From Tricholoma matsutake (lineage: Eukaryota > Basidiomycota > Agaricomycetes > Agaricales > Tricholomataceae), in the NCBI GenBank assembly GCA_026075535.2, contig AP026549.1, positions 4,712,001 to 4,776,000 on the forward strand: a stretch of 64,000 nucleotides of DNA, read 5' to 3'. Shown here in pieces: positions 42,167 to 52,631 of the stretch. Below the pieces are notes generated by a model, which was not told the DNA's origin, made no database searches, and was given only the letters and a program-made list of their open reading frames with translations. How positions within the stretch are numbered: the stretch's first letter is position 1; each line of letters starts with the position of its first letter. The position numbers were made by a program, and so were the translations under genes.

Positions 42167-43359
42167 TTGTCTCCTCGGCTCCTTGGCTCAAGGACCGATT
42201 TACCACTTTAGCATCATTCTAATCATGTTGGCTAACTCCTACGACGTCCCAGACGCAGCGTGACCCACTCTATCGATCGTGATATCATATCGACCACATC
42301 AAAACATCACCAGTGACATCGATCATATCAAAAGCCCACATTGCACAACCTTAGGACTACCCCGAAAGTCACTAAGATTCCCCTACATGACCATCGAACA
42401 TCCCCGACCAACTTTGAACAAGCCACAACCATGATTGAGCATCGTTGAGCATCGTCGAGTGTCATCGATCGATATCGAGAAACTACGAGCGACATTGGGC
42501 ACCGCCTTCATTATCTAAATGGTGGAAGACCATGCACTAGGACATATTCCAACTTGTGCTCAAACCTGCTGATCATAGGTCAGCCTCATTCCAAGTCCCT
42601 ATCGCGCACAGAACCCGCTGGATGCATTATTGCGAGACTTAGCGCAGTTTATACACAAAGGACAGTCTCTTTTAGTTCTTTCCTTTTATTACTCTCTCAT
42701 CATATGATATATATATCTTTCTTGTTTGGATTCCAGTCTCCTTTATGGCCTTGTGCCTTAACTCATATCTTTTGCCTCATGTTCTACACATGTTTCTCAT
42801 TCCATTTTAGGAAGTTTCTTTAAAACATATAAAACTCTGTAGTATCTACTTGAAAACAACAAGAAATCATCTTCACATATCGTCTCATATACAGTTCTAA
42901 GCATCCGATCAATTTTCTAAAACAATCTAAGTCTCTGCGGGTTTTCTCAATCGACGAGAAACCTCTGCAATCGTTGCATCCTCGATCCTCCCTCGATCCT
43001 CTCATCATTAGTTCTAGCAACCCTTCCAACACTTTATAGCAGTTTGCTGCACCCTTCATATACCATCAACCTATCAAAAAGTCCCCATAATTCACATATC
43101 GACCATCGATGATAAAACTCGTTTGCCATCAATCTCATCAATCGCCCTCGATATCAATTGATACTCGATCGGACCATGACAAACGCCTTTGTCTCTCATA
43201 ACACTACCTTCACGACTAGTGTTAACTAGTAATCTTCTCAGAGGTTTGACCACGAACTTTTGGAACATCTCGCAACCCTCCTCTGACTCATTGCAAACAT
43301 CATCGATTGCCTCATCAGCAGTTCTGGTGGTTTTCCCGGGTTGAGCATCATCAGTGATC
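42167..43359. mobile_element. ~1.2-kb insertion splitting the B chromodomain
   Basis: The chromodomain frame stops after EYEVEAMI (42165) and resumes at about 43361 with GHKKKGRTMHFLVKW and SENSWEPEGNL. The intervening ~1193 bp have no coding signal. The flanks ATAGG (42162-42166) and ATTGG (43360-43364) could be a diverged 5-bp target duplication. It may be a solo LTR of another family, since pyrimidine-rich promoter-like sequence and TATATATAT lie near 42660-42720. Also contains many copies of CATCGA and ATCGAT. Confidence 0.6.
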
Positions 43360-44028
43360 ATTGGACACAAGAAGAAAGGAAGGACCATGCACTTCCTAGT
43401 GAAATGGGTCAGATACCCGACCTCGGAGAACTCGTGGGAGCCCGAGGGGAACCTGACTAATGCCAAGAGAATTCTAGGGGCATATAAACAGTGACGACAG
43501 CTGTAGAACCCCCAAGACCAAAACACCCACTGAACCAACCACAAAAGAAACCACAGAATGCCCACCATCCCATTGACACTACACCTACCATGAACCCCAG
43601 CATGGACTGGGCGAATGGTCGTCGACCAATGACCACTGATGAACATACTCCCTGGCAGACCCGCATGGATATGCCTGCATGGGATTCCCTTCTGGATTAC
43701 AAGGGATGATTGGATAAGAAGGATGACCTCGACCTGTCTGAGATGCTGTCTCTTTGCCTGGAGAAGCACGAAAGCAGATTACAATTGGGTGAGGGCACAG
43801 TATGAAGAGTGGTGCTTCGAGGGAGAACTAGATGAGGAGGACTATTTCCCAGAGGACTTCTACATCGATCGAGAAGGACTCACCCCCGGCAGAAGACCAC
43901 TATCAGGGGTAAGCATGCCCCTGTGGAGAGACCTGCAGTGGAATACCCACTATGATAATGAGAGCAGATATAGCCTGGCAAAGCTTGGAGAACATGGAGA
44001 GTTGGGAACACTGCTGTGCTCCAACTGA
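43360..44028 (+). pseudogene. B chromodomain end plus C-terminal extension
   Basis: FLVKWVRYPTSENSWEPEGNL completes the chromodomain. The frame goes on with a Pro-rich stretch and MNPSMDWANGRRPM, DMPAWDSLLDYKG, then after stops and a frame change YNWVRAQYEEWCFEGELDEE and DREGLTPGRRPL. This reads as a long acidic C-terminal extension beyond the chromodomain, now dead. Function unknown. Confidence 0.55.
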
Positions 44029-44124
44029 TTCCCTCAAACCCCACAACCCCGCCCCACCTCCTGACTAGAGAGGAGAAAGAAATTTTGATTGAAGTCAGTG
44101 ACTTCAAAGATAGAGAGAGGGTGA

Positions 44125-44839
44125 TGTTATGATTTTGTTATCTGGACCCGCAAGACTGGGCACTTCATTTTTCCTTTCTGACACGACACAACTCACTTCC
44201 GATGGAGACACCCCCTGATCTGACTCCTGTCGATTGACATGCTGCGCTGCAGTATTCTGTGACATCGGACTCCCTGATGTTGGACTCCTTGACATTGGAC
44301 CCTTGATATCGGATCTGTGACATCGGATGCCTCATGCTTGGCATGAGGGTTATTTGCTATTGTTCTTCGACACGCTGCACTGCAGCACTCCATGACATCG
44401 GACGCCTTGTGCTAGGCATGAGGCTTACTGTTCTATTGTTCCTTCTATGTTTACTTGACAAGGATCTCATATTCCGATTGGATGATAGACATTCTCTGAA
44501 CCATATATAAGCTACAGTAATACTGCCTGTATTCCTTAGCTTGACCTAATTCAAATAACAGTCTTAGACTCAACCAGAACACTCGACAGCTTAGGAAGCC
44601 CCTAGCTGTGATAACCCCAAACTCAACAGTTGGAAAGCCTCCAACTGTGATATACAAACCAACGGTCTGCTCAGAAAGCCTCTGAGTATGGACAGCCGTG
44701 ATGACTTGAGGAAGTACCCAAGTGAAGGCAGGAAGCCCAATACACTAGGAAAGTCTCCTAGTGCAATACGAGACAGTTGGAAAGCCTCCAACTGTAACAT
44801 ATGAAGCCAAGGCTAAGTTAAGGAACTATAGTCTTAACA
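44125..44839 (+). repeat. B 3' LTR
   Basis: 715 bp, same length as the 5' LTR, followed by target duplication GATGC at 44840-44844. Confidence 0.95.
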
Positions 44840-44844
44840 GATGC

Positions 44845-44925
44845 TCTCTTAACTTTGGTAAGAAATTCTGCATGAGGGGTTAGTACAAATCAGCAGAAGA
44901 ATACAAAGATTGTTCACCTTGATTG
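44845..44925 (-). pseudogene. 81-bp piece of the host transposase gene
   Basis: Host DNA trapped between elements B and A2. On the minus strand it holds an intron (GTGAAC...CATGCAG) and the start of the exon NFLPKLREHL, which continues at 36128. The exon before it ends EGDPAIK at 50922. This connects the two large transposase pieces. Confidence 0.75.
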
Positions 44926-45351
44926 TATAAGGGCAACCTCAGCCTCTAGCAAAGGGAAATCCGAAGTTAAAATTATGCTACATAATACAGGGATTGGGGG
45001 CGCACCTAGCAAAGGGAAATCCAAAGAGAAAACTCTAAGGATCCCCTTGCTGATGCCCAGTATATGTGAAGACGACAAAAATCAAATATAACCTAAAAAT
45101 AGAAAAAGGCGGAGATAGACAGATCAAGGCCGCCGAATGACATCATACCAAGGGGTATGTGTCAGAAGGGGTACTCCACCTCTAAATATAAAAGTGTCAA
45201 CATGTACAAACATGATAGCAAGGGAAAATTAGTAATAAAATCCGGAAAAATCATAGAAAATGAAGAATAGAAGGAAATGAGGTGGGGAAAAATATAGGAC
45301 GAACATAAAAAATAGGAAAAACACACAGGGCACCTCCCTAGTCCCCTTACA
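44926..45351 (-). repeat. A2 3' LTR
   Basis: 426 bp, TG...TA ends; same purine tract inside as A1. Confidence 0.95.
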
Positions 45352-45362
45352 TCACCCCCTCT

Positions 45363-46823
45363 CTAAGATGCATTGCCCCAATGCATTCGAAATCGTATAC
45401 GACCAAAGTCCGTGACTTGAATGCGACACGGTGCAGCAGTGTGCTGTCGGTGGAATTCCTTGATTAACTGAGGGGCATTTACGTCAGACTCTTCGACCCA
45501 TGAGTTCTCCTCATACCCATAACCCTTCCAATGTACCAAATACTGGAGTTTTCCTCGACGCAAATGGCTGTCCAAGATTGACTCGACTTCATATTGGGGT
45601 TCTCCCTTGATCACTGTAGGTGGTGGTGGTGGGTGTGAATGGCATCCCGGGAACGGATCTGGGGGAGCTGGAAGCAATTTGACGACATGGAAGACGGGAT
45701 GGAGTCTGGACATGGAGGCTGGGAGGCGTAGACGATAGGCATGTGTTCCAATGCACTTGACAATGGGGAAAGGTCCAAAGAAGCGATGAGCGAGTTTCTT
45801 GGATGGACGTGTAGTGGAAATGTCACTGGAGTCAAGATAAACTCGATCACCAACCTTGTACTGAGGGGTTGGGGAGTGCCGTTGGTTGTAAAATCGCGCC
45901 ATGTCGTCCTTCACCTTTGCTAAGGCTGCCCTTGCCTCCTCCAAGCTATCCCTCATGCGTTCTGTGAACTCATTCACTGTCTCGATGTGTGAGGGAGTTT
46001 GGTGAGGTTCAAATCCCATGCGTGGATGTTGTCCAGTGTCTAAGAGGAAAGGGGTCTGTTGAGTGGAAGCATGGACATGGTTGTTGTATCCGAACTTGGC
46101 CAAAGGAAGGAGATCATCCCAATCATCCTGGCGTTCATTGACAAAGAGGTGGATGTACTGCTCCAGTTCCTGGTTGACTCGCTCCGTCTGGCCATCAGTT
46201 TGTGGGTGATAAGCAGTTGAAGCGAGGAGTTTGATCCCCAGGAGTCAGTACAGCTCACGAGTGAACTCTGCCATGAACTGAGGGCCACGATCCGAGAGGA
46301 AGGCACCAGGAAGTCCATGTAATTTCCACACGTGGTGGAGGTAGAGTCGAGCGGCACCTAGGGCACTGACAGTGGTGTGAGTGGGAATGAAGTGAGCATG
46401 TTTTCCCACTGAGTCAACTGTGCACATCACCGCATCAAACCCGTTTGACTCTGGCAATTCCACCACAAAGTCGACGCTGACGACATCCCAATGACTCTCT
46501 GGAACAGGAAGAGGGTGTAGCTCACCAATAGGCTTGCGACGAGGAACCTTGGTGCATAAGCAAAGGTCACAAGTGCGACAATACTGACCAATGAGCCGCG
46601 ACATTTGTGGCCACCAATAGTTCTGTGAGGTGAGCTCCAAGGTCTTCCAGTGTCCGGGGTGGCCAGCAATCTGTGAGTCATGGTGTTGGGATATGATGCG
46701 CCGGCGAAGGTCTGGGTCATTGGGAACATAGATGCGATCCCTGAAATACAACAAGTCCTCCTTTTCAGCCCACTCTGCCACATGTAAGGAAATGGTCGAT
46801 CCCTTCCTCAGTTCTTTAACAGC
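45363..46823 (-). pseudogene. A2 integrase-chromodomain with one TGA
   Basis: Same architecture as the A1 integrase (HPGHWKTLEL, VDFVVELP, LSDRGPQF, chromodomain LQYLVHWKGYGYEENSW). A TGA at 46247-46245 follows FTRELY where A1 has CGA (Arg), a single CpG transition inside the DDE core. The rest of the frame to 45363 is open. Confidence 0.92.
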
Positions 46824-49265
46824 TCAGGCGACAACATCCTCATGTAAACCGCTACGGTTTGCATGATGAATGTCACATAGGATGTCCCGCTCCTCACCCT
46901 GGGGTGCGATGCCTTCCAGTGCCCGAATGGTGAACAGGTCTGGCTGCAACAGCACAATGTTTTGGTTGTCACCGCTGCCATCCCCATGGTCTGCACATCG
47001 GGATAGGGCATCGGTCTTCCCCATGCTGCGACCCGGACGGTGGTGTAAGGAGAAGTCAAATCTAGATAGATACAGGGACCAACGAGCTTGACGATGGTTC
47101 AATTTCTTGGCCGTCATGAAGTACTCGAGGTTCTTGTGATCCGTCCAAATTTCCACCTTGTGTTGGGCACCCTCGAGGAAGTGTCGCCACTCCTCAAGCG
47201 CACACATTATCGCCAACATCTCCTTGTCATGGATCTTGTAGTTTCTCTCTACAGCACTAAGGCTTTTGGAGTAGAATGCAACAGGATGCCACTTCTGGTC
47301 CTCCGGAGACTGCTGAGACAACACAGCGCCCGTTGCAAAGTCAGAACTGTTGGCTTCTACACAAAAAGGACGCAAATTGTCAGCAAAGGTAAGGATCAGA
47401 GCGGAAGTGACCATCTCCTTAAGCTTTTCGAACGCCTCCTGTTGTGCATTATCCCACCTCCATGCCTCCTTTCCTGTCAAGTCGAACAGCGGTCGTGCAT
47501 GATATGAGAAATCCTTGATAAAACGCCGATAGAAATTGATGAAGCCCAGGAAAGACTGCACCTCCTTCTTGTTCGTGGGTGTCGGCCAAGCTGTGACCCC
47601 GTTTACCTTGATAGGATCCATCTCCACTTGACCCTCCGAGATAATCAGGCTGAGGTACTCGATCTTGGTCCTTTCAAACTCGCATTTGTCCTGACAAAGG
47701 TAGAGTTTGTACCGTCGAAGTCGCTCTAGGACGAGGCGCGTGATGCGACGGTGCTCTTCAACCGTGCGAGTGAAGATAAGAATGTCATCGAGATAGATGC
47801 AGACAATGCCTTCGAGGATGAGGTCATGGAAGATGTCGTTCATCATGGTCTGAAAGGTGGCAGGGCTATTAGTAAGGCCAAAGAACATGACAAGCGGTTC
47901 AAAAAGACCACGGTTGGTACGAAAGGCTGCCTTCCACTCATCTCCCTCCTTTATCCTCACATTATTATAGCCCCAACGGACATCGAGCTTGGTGAAGTAT
48001 CGGGCTCCACGGAGCTGGTTTACGAGTTCAGAGATGAGGGGTAGTGGGTAGCGATTTTTGACCGTGATGTTGTTGAGTCTTCTGTAGTCTTGAACAGGTC
48101 GAAGTGAGCCATCCTTCTTGTTGACAAAGAAAAAGGGAGAGGCCATGGGTGACTTCGATGGTCGAATACATCCAGAGGCCAGGTGCTCGTCGATGAACTG
48201 GTCAAGCTGCCGTTGTTCTTCCAGAGAGAGAGGATAGACCTTGCAGGATGAAGGGGTTGCGCCGGGGGTGAGTTCGATCGCATGATCCCATGGCTTACGC
48301 GCAGGAAGAGAGTCGAATGACTCCTTGGAGAACACGTCTTCAAACTCATGGAGATGAGGGAGTAAGGAGTTAGTAGAGGATTTAGCAGCATTGTTTTTGT
48401 GGAAGGCCTCGGCGAGGCGTTGGGATATGTTCGATGTGGCACACACCTCATGCGATGAGCGAATTGCAGTGTAGAAGATCCGATCACCCTCCTCCACTTC
48501 CTCTGGGTCCTCATCATCATCATCCGAGTCCGGCATTAGATCAGGAACCCCTTCCAATTCCACTTCAGGTATAGGCAGGGGTCCAGCACGACACTTCTGA
48601 GTTTGTCGTATTGCCGCCTTCTGTCCACGACGTTCTTGCCTGGCTTCTGTGAAACACGTCCGACAGCGGGATGGACATCGGCTCATGGTAACCTCCCCGG
48701 TGCGCCAGTCGACCTCCGGGTTATGGTCTCGAAGCCATGGATATCCCAAAATCGCCTTTTGCTTTCCTAATTGAGTGACAGCAAAAAGGGCACGCTCACT
48801 ATGATCTTTGTAACGGAGAACCAGGTCTGCAACCTCTTGGATGGCACCAGCTTCATTTGGGGATCCATCCACGTTATATACAGGTATCGGACATGAGAGT
48901 GAGCGAGTATTTAGACGATGTTGTTGTACCAGATGGGAATCGATGAAGAGACCAGTCGCACCAGAGTCCAGGAGCGCAGAGACACCAAGTATCTGTCCAG
49001 TGTCGGTCGTCTGCAGTTCGATGGCTAGGTTTAAGGAATGTGCAGAGGGAGTGGATGCCACAATATACTTGCGTGGTAGTTTACGCTCCCATGATTTAAT
49101 TTTGGGACGTGGAGTAGAAGGAGAGATGGGGAGAGCAGGTACGTCTTTAGCCAACTTTGAAGGGTCAGAGAGGGGAGCAGTCACAGAAATGGATTCATTC
49201 TCTGGGGATTCAACTGACAAGACTTCAAAGCGGTTATGGACAGGCAGTGAGGGCGTACAATTCAC
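46824..49265 (-). CDS. A2 protease-RT-RNase H
   Basis: 813-residue open frame: protease (DSGATGLFIDS), RT (KLDVRWGYNNVRI, YLDDILIF) and RNase H (VEANSSDF, KIHDKEMLAI, TDHKNLEYF). Asp-to-Asn in VEANSSDF hits the first RNase H carboxylate present in A1, so RNase H is probably impaired. The frame lies -1 to gag. The end is a TGA (46826-46824), at the same site as in A1; integrase follows in frame. Confidence 0.92.
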   Translation of the reverse strand: MNCTPSLPVHNRFEVLSVESPENESISVTAPLSDPSKLAKDVPALPISPSTPRPKIKSWERKLPRKYIVASTPSAHSLNLAIELQTTDTGQILGVSALLDSGATGLFIDSHLVQQHRLNTRSLSCPIPVYNVDGSPNEAGAIQEVADLVLRYKDHSERALFAVTQLGKQKAILGYPWLRDHNPEVDWRTGEVTMSRCPSRCRTCFTEARQERRGQKAAIRQTQKCRAGPLPIPEVELEGVPDLMPDSDDDDEDPEEVEEGDRIFYTAIRSSHEVCATSNISQRLAEAFHKNNAAKSSTNSLLPHLHEFEDVFSKESFDSLPARKPWDHAIELTPGATPSSCKVYPLSLEEQRQLDQFIDEHLASGCIRPSKSPMASPFFFVNKKDGSLRPVQDYRRLNNITVKNRYPLPLISELVNQLRGARYFTKLDVRWGYNNVRIKEGDEWKAAFRTNRGLFEPLVMFFGLTNSPATFQTMMNDIFHDLILEGIVCIYLDDILIFTRTVEEHRRITRLVLERLRRYKLYLCQDKCEFERTKIEYLSLIISEGQVEMDPIKVNGVTAWPTPTNKKEVQSFLGFINFYRRFIKDFSYHARPLFDLTGKEAWRWDNAQQEAFEKLKEMVTSALILTFADNLRPFCVEANSSDFATGAVLSQQSPEDQKWHPVAFYSKSLSAVERNYKIHDKEMLAIMCALEEWRHFLEGAQHKVEIWTDHKNLEYFMTAKKLNHRQARWSLYLSRFDFSLHHRPGRSMGKTDALSRCADHGDGSGDNQNIVLLQPDLFTIRALEGIAPQGEERDILCDIHHANRSGLHEDVVA

Positions 49266-50380
49266 TCACTGCGAATAGGAAAATCCTGCTCCTCTACAAC
49301 TTCCAACTTAATCTCCTCTGCAACTTGATCCTTCGCTTCCTCAACATCTACAAGCGCCAACAAATCTTGCAGGAGTTCGTCTCGTCCCTCGGGGGTGAGC
49401 ATGCGGATATCCTGACAATGGGGACATGCTCCAGCCCTGTGTCCAGGTTCCCCACAACGGTAGCAGAGATCCAACTTACGTGCACGGCTGCGGGCTGCAT
49501 CAACATCCATTGGTACTGGGACATTGACGGCTGGTGTGGGAGTTTGACGAGCAGGAATGGGGTTAGGGTGGGGGAGGCTTCGATTGAAGGTGTAGGGTGT
49601 ATGAGTGGTAGTTGGAGCATGGAATGCAGCATTAAATGCCGCATTTGTGAGTCGGTTCTCATCACAGAGTGAAGCAGCTTCATACCAAGCAAGGATATCA
49701 TTGTCTGCTGGGCGCCCTTCCAACATCTGTGCAATCTGGTCCTGAATTTCTCGGTGGAGCCCCCGTCGGAACTTCACCACCACTGGTAACCCACTCCCAT
49801 ATCCTGCCATGTCCACCAAATCCTTGAACTCATCGATATAGTTGTCCACGGATCGACGTCCCTGGTGGTAAGTGGATGACTCAAGTCGTGTCACTGCTTG
49901 GTGGCATTCATTGAGGGGGCAGAAGTGGCGTACGAACTCAGCTCGAAAGTCACCCCAAGTGGAGAAAGGTAGAGAACCGAGTTCTTTAGTTTGACGTAGG
50001 ATACGGTCCACATAGAGATAGGCGCGTTCAGATTTCATGTATGTGAAGGCCCAATAAATTTTTGCAGCCTCATCGACGAATTGATGCGACTGGAGACTAA
50101 TGTATAACTCACAGGAATTAAGGAATGCACGTCCCTGCGCACGTGCACCATTAAATTCGGCGGGGGGGGACGGTTTGATCTGGGCATGTTCCTTAGTGGA
50201 CGCGTTTGGCAAAACGTCGTTGTTGGGTGCGCTTGGAGTTGTGAAGGGGGAACTATTAGTCATAGGGTTAGCCTGGAGGGTCCTAACGAAGTTTTCAATT
50301 GTAGATTTAAGCGAGTCGATTTGCGCGTGCATTCCGGAAACGTTGCTTTCAAGCGCGTCGAAGCATTCTGATGTGTCCAT
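49262..50380 (-). CDS. A2 gag
   Basis: Intact 372-residue gag from a true ATG (MDTSECFDALESNVSG). N-terminal coiled-coil-like helix, then capsid domain (RAFLNSCELYISL, FRAEFVRHFCPLN, DNYIDEFKDLVDMAGY), a Pro-rich linker, and the CCHC zinc knuckle CYRCGEPGHRAGACPHC (about residues 315-330), which binds genomic RNA. It stops at TGA 49262 and just overlaps the pol frame. Confidence 0.92.
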   Translation of the reverse strand: MDTSECFDALESNVSGMHAQIDSLKSTIENFVRTLQANPMTNSSPFTTPSAPNNDVLPNASTKEHAQIKPSPPAEFNGARAQGRAFLNSCELYISLQSHQFVDEAAKIYWAFTYMKSERAYLYVDRILRQTKELGSLPFSTWGDFRAEFVRHFCPLNECHQAVTRLESSTYHQGRRSVDNYIDEFKDLVDMAGYGSGLPVVVKFRRGLHREIQDQIAQMLEGRPADNDILAWYEAASLCDENRLTNAAFNAAFHAPTTTHTPYTFNRSLPHPNPIPARQTPTPAVNVPVPMDVDAARSRARKLDLCYRCGEPGHRAGACPHCQDIRMLTPEGRDELLQDLLALVDVEEAKDQVAEEIKLEVVEEQDFPIRSE

Positions 50381-50546
50381 GTCACTAGGGAGCGCGTTTG
50401 GCGAAAATGGCGGCGTAATAAAGGCGAGAGTATCTGGAACGGTGTGTAGGGACTCTGTGGAGCTTTGGGAAGCGTCGTCCAGTCCGTACCTGCCTATTTT
50501 GGGCAGCGCATTCGCGATTTTCAGGCCTTAGGGGAGAGTTTTCTAC

Positions 50547-50916
50547 TATAAGGGCAACCTCAGCCTCTAGCAAAGGGAAATCCGAAGTTAAAATTATGCT
50601 ACATAATACAGGGATTGGGGGCACACCTAGCAAAGGGAAATCCAAAGAGAAAACTCTAAGGATCCCCTTGCTGATGCCCAGTATATGTGAAGATGACAAA
50701 AATCAAATATAACCTAAAAATAGAAAAAGGCGGAGATAGGTGGATCAAGGCCGCCGAATGACATCATACCAAGGGGTATGTGTCGGAAGGGGTACTCCGC
50801 CTCTAAATATAAAAGTGTCAACATATACAAACATGATAGCAAGGGAAAATTAGTAATAAAATCTGGAAAAATCATAGAAAATGAAAAACACAGGGCACCT
50901 CCCTAGTCCCCTTACA
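50547..50916 (-). repeat. A2 5' LTR with internal deletion
   Basis: 370 bp; compared with other copies the segment between GAAAATGA and AAAACACAGGG is missing (about 56 bp). Confidence 0.92.
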
Positions 50917-50921
50917 GATTG

Positions 50922-52330
50922 CAGGATCACCCTCATTCTTTTGTAGGAAGGTCAGTATGTGTACAGAACATTTCTGTGACTTTCCTATATTGTACTGTAC
51001 CCCAGGGTCATGTGTAACATCCTCTGGCTCTATTTCTGAGGATGGGCTAAGGCATTGACGATCCAGTCTCTTGCAGATCATGCTGATATGGCGCTCTCGT
51101 TGCTCAATCCTCAATATTTCCTGTGGTATTGATCGGCCGCTAGACCGAAGTGACCAAGTCTTGGACATTCGGTGCTTGAGCTTGCTCTGATGCCCACTGC
51201 CACAGTAAGCAATGTTACACAAAATATCATGTAAAAGCTTACTGATTGAGTGGAATATGAGTCAGTTGTACTGAAGCGCCAGATGGTGTCAACATAGTCG
51301 AAGAGTGCATGGTACTTATAAGTCCTCAGATTGAGCTTCTTCTGCTTCTGTGGGTTACTGTTGGATGCCATAGGTCCTTGTGATCTGGACACCACATTAA
51401 TTGTGGATTTCTCCTGACATTGTTGCCGAGCAGCATGCTTGCATTCCAACTCTCGAGTCTCGAATGCTTCACATGTCTTTTCCTCAAATGTGTGTAGGCT
51501 GTTTCCCAGAGATGTAGTGACATGGGATAAAATGTCCAGAGTTGCATCCGTGTGCATGCTGAGCTTGGCAAGACCATGCCAGTGGGCTAATTCAAATAAG
51601 AGCTTGAGAACGTATGTATTGTGGGGTTCAGGCAGAAGACCATCAAAAATGGATATAGCACACTATGTGAATGATATCAGTCAAGTCGAGAATACTAGCG
51701 ATAACACCCACTTGTAACATATCCTCGTAATCATGAGCAGTCATCTTCTTCAATTCTGACCAGTTCGACCTTATTTTTCTTATGCCATCAATCCCAAAAG
51801 GAGGAATCTCTCGAAATCTAATGGAAATATCAATACCAAGCCTTCTGAGGCTTCAAATGATGCTTGCCATCTATCTAACTCATGCTTGAGGCTTTCATTT
51901 TGGCAATCTAGAATGCATAGTAGATGTATGAAAACTGCCTTCCAGACACCGAGCTCAAGCTCATGCATGAGATCCACAGTGAGCATGCCAAATCTAAAGT
52001 ACCCTTGGTGGCAAGATGATTTGGCTTCAAAGGAGTTTTCAATTGAGTAATCTGGCACATAATCAGGATGTCCAAACACAACAAGAATATGCTTCAAACA
52101 CACCATGAATCATTACAGACTTGTACAGGTCCCCTAATGTTTCCAAACCCTTTTTGTCGAAAGCAAGTGTAGGCTCAAATTGGTCATGTATTACAACATG
52201 TTTTTGGTGGAATATTGCTTGTATCTCTTGGTCACTCTTGCTCCCAAGTTCCTGCTTTGAGAGTATACAAAATGTGCTCTCCTCTGGACAAGCCATCCAC
52301 AGAGGTCAGCCATCTTTATAGCCCGCTATG
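50922..52330 (-). pseudogene. Plavaka/KDZ-like transposase, central part
   Basis: Minus-strand exons read, in order: PEESTFCILSKQELGSKSDQ, EIQAIFHQKHVVIH, FDKKGLETLGDLYKSVMIHG; then GYFRFGMLTVDLMHELELGV with WKAVFIHLLCIL; then a pieces-in-frame FDGLLPEPHN region, AHWHGLAKLSMHTDATLDIL, LRTYKYHALFDYVDTI, RFSTTDSYSTQ, and RIEQRERHI, NIGKSQKCSVHILTFL, EGDPAIK. This is a strongly conserved series in agaricomycete repeat proteins. Introns such as GTAAGCTTTTAC...GTGGCAG are visible. The exon is cut after EGDPAI by element A2. Part of the frame (FR-LPPFGID) is off by a shift near 51850. Dead as it stands. Confidence 0.65.
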
Positions 52331-52630
52331 ACAGCACTGTAAATAATTTTGAACATGGAGCACTCATCAGCAAACTAAGGGAGTGCCGAAAGTCACTATA
52401 TTGTGGCGAATGAGTCTAGGTAGAGCTTACATGGAATGATGGGGTGTATGTAACTGGGTCATCCTTCCCAGGAGCCCATAGTGATACTGATTTGCCTATG
52501 AATTGTTTCTATAGATGGAATATGAGTTATTAGGTATGAATTATCACACATATAACCGTGCATGCCTTTTGAGTTCTTGAAAGGTTTGGTTTTTCAGGTT
52601 TAATCTGCAAAGGATGATAAATTGTGTTCT
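52331..52630. other. Host spacer inside the transposase locus
   Basis: About 300 bp between the central transposase exons and the charged upstream region. Probably intronic; no domain seen. Confidence 0.35.
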
Positions 52631-52631
52631 T

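Larger units (their letters stand above)
36134..44839 (+). mobile_element. Ty3/Gypsy chromovirus B
   Basis: LTR retrotransposon of 8706 bp on the plus strand with two 715-bp LTRs (TGTTA...TTAACA) and the target duplication GATGC at 36129-36133 and 44840-44844. A purine tract (AAAGATAGAGAGAGGGTGA) precedes the 3' LTR. It carries gag, protease, RT, RNase H, integrase and a chromodomain, plus an extra C-terminal reading frame. All genes have stops. A 1.2-kb insertion cuts the chromodomain. By eye the LTRs differ at about 25 positions, all but about three at CpG-type sites. Confidence 0.95.
44926..50916 (-). mobile_element. Ty3/Gypsy chromovirus A2
   Basis: Second copy of family A, minus strand, with target duplication GATTG at 44921-44925 and 50917-50921. 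Left LTR is 426 bp; right LTR is 370 bp because of an internal deletion of about 56 bp. gag and protease-RT-RNase H are open; integrase has one TGA. Compared with A1 most differences are CG versus TG or CA. Confidence 0.95.

Noticed and set aside
43092..43769. 225-codon minus-strand open frame
   Set aside because: It runs antisense across the insertion boundary and the chromodomain of element B, and has no family features.
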